A stretch of DNA of 10,239 nucleotides, taken from assembly GCA_017397695.1 (NCBI GenBank), contig JAFQIF010000152.1:1-10239 (forward strand). Reading direction: 5' to 3'. Of this stretch, positions 6,395 through 10,239 are shown in pieces; positions within the stretch are counted from its first letter, which is position 1; every line of letters begins with the position of its first letter. The position numbers and the translations under genes are program-made. Source of the DNA: Clostridia bacterium (lineage in GTDB: Bacteria > Bacillota_A > Clostridia > Christensenellales > Aristaeellaceae). A model generated the notes under the pieces. That model had not been told where the DNA came from. It did not search any database and saw nothing but the letters and a program-made list of their open reading frames with translations.

Positions 6395-7762
6395 ATGAAA
6401 AAGCTCATCGCCCTGATCATGATGCTCGTCATGATCGCCAGCATGTCCGTCGCCTTTGCTGCTGATGTGCCGACCGACATCGTCAGCTCCGGTGTCCTCA
6501 AGTACGACACGGCCAAGGAAGTGAACGGCGGAAACCCGGTCACCCTCGAGTTCTGGGTTCAGACCGAAATGAAGGACTTCTATGAGAAGTGGTGCGCCGC
6601 TTACTCGGAGATCCATCCGAACGTCACCTTCAACATCACCCTCGGCTCTTATGAAGATCACTTCACCAAGCTGGCTCTGGCTCTGCAGGCCGGCAATGGC
6701 CCTGATCTGTTCCACATGCACAACACGTTTACCGATCAGCTCATGCCGAATATGAAGCCGTATGATCAGAACGTGCTGCCGCTGGATCAGCTTCGTGAAG
6801 ACTTCCAGCTCATCGACGAACACACCTACGACGGCGAGCTGTACTTCATGGGCATGTCCATCAACTCCTGCGGCATGTTCTACAACAAGGCGCACTGGGC
6901 TGAAGCCGGCCTGACCGACGCCGATATTCCGCAGACCTGGTCTCAGTTCGTTGAGGTCGCCAAGAAGCTGACCAAGTATGATGAAAACGGCAAGGTCGTC
7001 CGCGCTGGCTTCAGCTACAACGACATGACCATGCAGTACCTCATCCCGACCCTCGCCCTGCAGCAGAACCGCGCGATGTTCGAGAAGGACAGCAATGTCC
7101 CGATCATCGACGAGCAGTTCGTTAAGAACGTCATCTTCCTGCGCGATCTGTACGAAGTTGAAAAGATCGGCGCGATGGAATTCCCGATGTGCGCGCTGGG
7201 CTTCATCGAGGATACCGCTTCCATCATCTACGTCGGCACCTGGTTCGGCAACTGGATGCGTCAGAATGCGCCGGGCATGGAATACGGCTTCTTCAAGACC
7301 CCGCTGTGGGACGACAACCCCAACCCGGCCGTCGTTGAGCGCTGCAACTCCGAGTCCACCCCGGGTATCGCTCACTATGTCAGCGATGAAAAGTACGCTG
7401 CCATCAACGACTTCCTGCTTTACCTGCTGGCCAACGATAACGCCTGCCTCGACTTCTCCCTGACCAACTACAACACTCCGGCCAAGAAGTGCCTGTCCAC
7501 CCACGAACTCGTTCTGGCCGACCCGGTTCTGGCCGCCACGGGCGAAATGATGGATCGCTTGATCTTCCCGGGCGCTGTGCCGGATCCGTACTTCACCAAC
7601 CTGGCCACCTACTGCTGGGAAGGCATCATGATCAATGGTGACGACCCGGTTGAGGCCATGGAGCTGTACACCGAAGAAACCACCGACATGCTCGACTCCA
7701 CGGACTTTGTGTCCATCGAGTCCAAGTATGCGCATGCGGATGAGATGAACTTCGACAACTGA
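6395..7762 (+). CDS. Extracellular solute-binding protein of a CUT1 sugar ABC importer (family 1)
   Basis: This 455-residue protein captures a sugar outside the cell and delivers it to the two permeases encoded downstream. It starts with a classical signal peptide: MKK, a hydrophobic core to about residue 19, and cleavage predicted after AFA (residue 22). No lipobox Cys is present and the first Cys of the mature chain is near residue 67. The protein therefore appears secreted rather than lipid-anchored, which is unusual in a monoderm. The mature part has the family 1 fold signals: LEFWVQTEMKDFYEKWCAAY near 51-70 and LALALQAGNGPDLFHMHN near 93-110, the classic ligand-lobe motif. Length is typical. 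Codons end very often in G or C (31 of 37 in codons 49-85), suggesting strong expression. Gene order with the permeases makes the role firm; the sugar cannot be read from sequence, and an oligosaccharide is likely. Confidence 0.93.
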   Translation: MKKLIALIMMLVMIASMSVAFAADVPTDIVSSGVLKYDTAKEVNGGNPVTLEFWVQTEMKDFYEKWCAAYSEIHPNVTFNITLGSYEDHFTKLALALQAGNGPDLFHMHNTFTDQLMPNMKPYDQNVLPLDQLREDFQLIDEHTYDGELYFMGMSINSCGMFYNKAHWAEAGLTDADIPQTWSQFVEVAKKLTKYDENGKVVRAGFSYNDMTMQYLIPTLALQQNRAMFEKDSNVPIIDEQFVKNVIFLRDLYEVEKIGAMEFPMCALGFIEDTASIIYVGTWFGNWMRQNAPGMEYGFFKTPLWDDNPNPAVVERCNSESTPGIAHYVSDEKYAAINDFLLYLLANDNACLDFSLTNYNTPAKKCLSTHELVLADPVLAATGEMMDRLIFPGAVPDPYFTNLATYCWEGIMINGDDPVEAMELYTEETTDMLDSTDFVSIESKYAHADEMNFDN

Positions 7763-7787
7763 TCCCAATAACGGCTAAACAATCCCT

Positions 7788-7816
7788 GCCGGGCGGCGCA
7801 TATTGTGTCGCCCGGC
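7788..7816 (+). other. Strong intercistronic stem-loop between binding protein and first permease
   Basis: GCCGGGCG (7788-7795) pairs perfectly with CGCCCGGC (7809-7816). The stem continues inward as GCGCA/TGTGT with two G-U pairs, giving about 13 paired bases around a 3-nt TAT loop. The tract after it (CTCTTTCCT) is too poor in T for full termination. Such structures after sugar-binding-protein genes commonly protect the upstream mRNA and lower permease expression, as in the malE-malF gap. That role here is inference. Confidence 0.65.
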
Positions 7817-7860
7817 CTCTTTCCTATCCCACCAATCCACCATTCGGAGGTACTCTTATT

Positions 7861-8781
7861 ATGACAAAGGTCTCCCCGAATCCAAGAACGCTGAGGCGGC
7901 AGGGAGAAGTTCTGACGAGCAGCCAGAAGACCATGATTGCAATCACCGTTGTCTGCCTGCTCGTTTTCTATGGTCTCTTCTTCATTTTCCCGATCTGCTA
8001 TGCGTTCGTAGGCAGTTTCCATGACTGGATGCCTATGAAGGGCAAGTTCGAGTTTGTCGGACTTGAGAATTATCTGAAGGTTCTTAAGCATTCCACGACG
8101 GCCACAGCCATGGGCAACACACTGCTGTTTACCGTTGTGGTGACCGCCGCGCGCACCATCCTCGGCCTGATCTTCGCCGTGCTGATCCATGAATTTAACA
8201 GTGCCAAGGCATTGTTCCGTACGGTATACTTCCTGCCGGTTGTCACCTCCACCGTTGCCGTTTCCGTCGTTTGGAAGTGGCTGTTCGAGCCAACCAACGG
8301 TCCTTTCAACTACTACATCACTGCGATGGGTTTCCCTTCTCAGCTTTTCCTTAAGGATGCAGGAAGCGCGCTGTGGTGCATCATGCTCATGACCATCTGG
8401 AAGGATATGGGCTATGCGATGGTCGTCTATATGGCCGGCCTGACCAACATCTCGCCCTCTTTGTATGAATCCGCAAGCATTGACGGCAGCAATCGCCTGC
8501 AGTCTTTCTGGTATATCACCCTGCCGATGCTCAAGTCCACCACGGCATTCGTTCTGCTCACCTCGTTTGTCAGCTACTGCCAGACCTTCACACAGATTGA
8601 TTTGATGACCGAAGGCGGCCCCGGAAAAGCCACGTACACCATGGTTTACATGCTTTATCAGGAGGCATTCAGCAACTACCGCTTCGGCCGCGCATCGGCC
8701 ATCGCGTTCCTGCTCTTCGCGGTCATTTTCGTGGTGTCCCTTGTACAGCTGCGCCTGAATCGTTCGGAAGGAGACAGATGA
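7861..8781 (+). CDS. CUT1 sugar ABC transporter permease (MalF/UgpA/LplB type)
   Basis: This 306-residue inner-membrane protein is one half of the translocation channel. After a short polar N-terminus (1-24) there is a helix at about 25-50, and further hydrophobic segments lie near 85-108, 120-140, 170-192, 225-245 and 278-298. This is the six-helix plan of the family. The cytoplasmic EAA loop that docks the ATPase is YESASIDGSNRLQSFWYITL (about 202-221), with the conserved D-G at 208-209 and the later Leu-Pro. The first alanine of EAA is Ser here, a common variation. MTEGGPGKAT near 249-258 is a typical family signature in the periplasmic loop before the last helix. GGAGGT (7846-7851) lies 9 nt before the ATG. 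The 3' end overlaps the next permease by four bases (ATGA), so the two should be translationally coupled. No ATP-binding subunit is present; CUT1 systems often share one encoded elsewhere. Confidence 0.94.
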   Translation: MTKVSPNPRTLRRQGEVLTSSQKTMIAITVVCLLVFYGLFFIFPICYAFVGSFHDWMPMKGKFEFVGLENYLKVLKHSTTATAMGNTLLFTVVVTAARTILGLIFAVLIHEFNSAKALFRTVYFLPVVTSTVAVSVVWKWLFEPTNGPFNYYITAMGFPSQLFLKDAGSALWCIMLMTIWKDMGYAMVVYMAGLTNISPSLYESASIDGSNRLQSFWYITLPMLKSTTAFVLLTSFVSYCQTFTQIDLMTEGGPGKATYTMVYMLYQEAFSNYRFGRASAIAFLLFAVIFVVSLVQLRLNRSEGDR

Positions 8782-9605
8782 TCATGAAAAGAAATAAATC
8801 CGATATTTTGATCCTGATCGTTCTCCTGCTGGGCTCTGTGGTGATGCTCTATCCGTTCCTGTACATGATCCTCTCCTCGTTCAAGTTCAATGAGGAAATC
8901 GTTCGCGTTCCGCCGACGTTTCTGCCAGAGGTCTTCACAATAGATAATTACAAGCTGGTCCTTGAGGAAAACCAGTTTGGCCGTTTCTTCTTCAACAGCC
9001 TCTGGAGTACGGTACTCAAGACAGCGATCATCCTCTATACCAGCGCGCTATTTGGCTATGTATTCTCCAAGCTGCATTTCCGCGGCCGCGATGCGCTGTT
9101 CCTCTTCGTTCTGGCGACGATGATGATCCCGTGGCCTGTTACCCTCGTTCCGCAGTATCAGCTGATGAGCTGGCTGGGCTGGGTTGGCTCTTACAAGTCC
9201 GTCATCATTCCCTCCATGATTTCCACCTTCGGCATCTACATGATGCGTTCGTTTATGGACGGCGTGCCGAACGAACTGATCGAAGCAGCGCATATCGACG
9301 GCGCTAACGAGTTTACAGTCTTCCATCAGATCGTCATGCCCAACATCACCGCTTCCCTCTCTGCGCTCGGCATCTTCCAGTTCCTTGGCATCTGGGACGA
9401 GTACCTCTGGCCGTTCCTGATGCTTCAGACCATGGACAAGTACACGCTGCCGGTCGGCCTTTCCCTGTTTAACGGACAGTACTTCTCTAACCATGGCGGC
9501 ATCTTTGCTGCGGCAACCATCGCTGTTGTTCCGGTTCTGGTTGTGTATCTGCTCTTCCAACGCCAGTTTGTTGAAGGCATTGCGCTCTCCGGAATCAAAG
9601 GCTGA
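8778..9605 (+). CDS. CUT1 sugar ABC transporter permease (MalG/UgpE type)
   Basis: This is the second half of the channel, 275 residues. Hydrophobic helices lie near 9-32, 74-97, 105-128, 138-158, 193-215 and 241-262. The EAA loop is close to consensus, LIEAAHIDGANEFTVFHQIV (about 167-186), with E169, A170, A171 and D-G at 174-175. Two starts are possible. ATG 8778 overlaps the stop of the first permease but is only 4 nt from its SD, AAGGAG (8768-8773). ATG 8784 is 10 nt from the same SD and loses only two residues. It ends with a stop at 9603-9605, followed by a terminator at 9692-9727. It should form a heterodimer with the preceding permease and draw energy from an unlinked MsmK/UgpC-type ATPase, as is known for the family. 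Confidence 0.94.
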   Translation: MIMKRNKSDILILIVLLLGSVVMLYPFLYMILSSFKFNEEIVRVPPTFLPEVFTIDNYKLVLEENQFGRFFFNSLWSTVLKTAIILYTSALFGYVFSKLHFRGRDALFLFVLATMMIPWPVTLVPQYQLMSWLGWVGSYKSVIIPSMISTFGIYMMRSFMDGVPNELIEAAHIDGANEFTVFHQIVMPNITASLSALGIFQFLGIWDEYLWPFLMLQTMDKYTLPVGLSLFNGQYFSNHGGIFAAATIAVVPVLVVYLLFQRQFVEGIALSGIKG

Positions 9606-9691
9606 GCAATGCGCATTCACATGAAGTATCATCCTGTTTGTGAAGTTTGTGTGTATATCAATGTGAAAAAGGCATTATAAGTCATCAAAAA

Positions 9692-9727
9692 GAAAAGGGA
9701 GAGAACCAATTGGCCCTCTCCCTTTTC
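9692..9727. terminator. Bidirectional intrinsic terminator
   Basis: GAAAAGGGAGAG (9692-9703) and CTCTCCCTTTTC (9716-9727) are exact reverse complements, making a 12-bp stem around a 12-nt loop that contains the palindrome CCAATTGG. The stem carries T-rich tails on both strands: TTTTC then ATATTGTTT rightward, and TTTTCTTTTTG leftward. It lies between the convergent ABC operon and the GH3 fragment and would stop transcription from both. Confidence 0.85.
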
Positions 9728-9776
9728 ATATTGTTTACTTCTAAAAACAGGAGTAACTAAAGATAAACGTATATGT

Positions 9777-10120
9777 TCAGAGTTTGAATGTATAGGTGCA
9801 AAGATCTTCATTTCGTGAACTGTGTCCGATCATCAGCATAAACTCACCCGGTTCTGTAATACGCTTTCCGTCACGATTGACCAGGGAAAAATCCATACGG
9901 TTCAGATGGAAAACCACCTGCTGCTTTTCTCCAGGAGCCAGGGAAACCTGCTGATAGGCGATCAACCGCTTCACCGGGGTCATGACAGAACTGACCAGGT
10001 CCCGGAAATAGACCTGTACAGTTACAATGCCCTCCATGGCGCCGGTGTTTGCAACATCAATTTTTGCGGTTAATGTATCTGGAGAGAAGATAAGATTCCC
10101 GTATTCAAATGGTGAATGGA
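9777..10120 (-). pseudogene. GH3 beta-glucosidase, C-terminal Fn3-like domain fragment (5' truncated)
   Basis: Reading leftward from about 10110, the frame begins FEYGNLIFSPDTL, the sequence that follows the catalytic domains of GH3 glycosidases. It continues with KIDVANTGAMEGIVTVQVYF, then VTVQVYFRDLVSSVMTPVKR, LIAYQQVSLAPGEKQQ and GEFMLMIGHSS, ending in TYTFKL and a stop at 9779-9777. This is the Fn3-like domain that closes most GH3 beta-glucosidases and beta-xylosidases, about 110 codons of a gene normally 700-800 long. The whole catalytic part is missing. Beyond about 10116 the frame loses resemblance to GH3 and hits a stop at 10136-10134. An internal ATG at 10037 would give only an 86-residue stub. 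The fragment is intact except for the 5' cut, which argues for a recent break or an assembly join rather than long decay. Confidence 0.75.
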
Positions 10121-10239
10121 CTGGGCATTTCTGTCATGACTGGTTACGCATTTTCGCGTCCTGCTTTTCCTGGAAAGAAGCCGCTGTTCATGCTGATGCT
10201 TTTTACTATGTTCTTTGGCGGCGGCATGGTACCGATGTA
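10115..10239 (+). pseudogene. CUT1 permease (LplC/YtcP type) internal fragment, runs off the window
   Basis: The plus frame from 10115 to the window end gives SVMTGYAFSRPAFPGKK, then PLFMLMLFTMFFGGGMVP. This is the helix-2/helix-3 region of the LplC/YtcP branch of sugar-ABC permeases, where (A/G)YALSR..FPG(R/K)K and TMFFSGGLIP are highly conserved. About 90 N-terminal residues should precede this point, but the frame is closed by a stop at 10091-10093, and the upstream sequence belongs to the oppositely oriented GH3 gene. An ATG at 10109 lacks a convincing SD. It is not a copy of the window's own second permease, which reads FGYVFSKLHFRGRD at the equivalent place. The gene may continue beyond the window, but its 5' end is missing. 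Confidence 0.7.

Noticed and set aside
5495..7768. 757-codon open frame on the minus strand across the deacetylase and binding-protein genes
   Set aside because: It lies fully antisense to two genes with intact family motifs, runs through the promoter region, and has no recognisable domain. Strong G/C bias at third positions of the real genes removes stop codons from this antisense frame.
1..10239. tRNA, rRNA, transposase or phage genes
   Set aside because: No cloverleaf, rRNA-like segment, transposase, integrase or phage structural motif could be found on either strand.

Overview
The window looks like a carbohydrate-utilisation locus from a low-to-mid GC Gram-positive bacterium, most likely an uncultured gut or rumen Clostridia member. 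This rests on strong AAGGAGG-type ribosome binding sites, a membrane-anchored AraC-type regulator of the Paenibacillus/Clostridia kind, a CUT1 sugar ABC importer without its own ATPase, and short operon spacing. The taxonomic placement is inference.

Layout: positions 1-307 hold no confident gene, but contain two inverted repeats, a weak 36-codon minus-strand frame and a good promoter (TTGACA, 18 bp, TATGAT) for the regulator. Positions 308-2299 (+) encode a two-TM sensor/AraC transcription factor. Converging on it is a two-gene minus-strand operon: a GH36-type alpha-galactosidase (5308-3155), then an alpha/beta-hydrolase acetylesterase (3140-2316), 14 nt apart. A 309-bp divergent regulatory region (5309-5617) follows, with several repeats that look like operators. 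A plus-strand operon then runs: CE4/NodB polysaccharide deacetylase (5618-6328), extracellular sugar-binding protein (6395-7762), and two permeases (7861-8781 and 8778-9605, overlapping by ATGA). It ends in a near-perfect bidirectional terminator (9692-9727).

Inferred working model: the AraC protein senses an external sugar signal through its extracytoplasmic domain and activates the two divergent operons. The binding protein and permeases import an oligosaccharide, powered by a shared ATPase encoded elsewhere. The three enzymes all lack signal peptides, so they would act in the cytoplasm, removing alpha-galactosyl branches (GH36) and acetyl groups (esterase and deacetylase). An acetylated, galactosylated oligosaccharide, for example from galacto(gluco)mannan, would fit, but the sequence does not prove the substrate.

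The right end is abnormal. The C-terminal Fn3-like domain of a GH3 beta-glucosidase (minus strand) breaks off at about 10110-10120. It abuts, head to head, the internal part of a different CUT1 permease (plus strand). Both are cut at their 5' sides, which implies a rearrangement or an assembly/amplification chimera.
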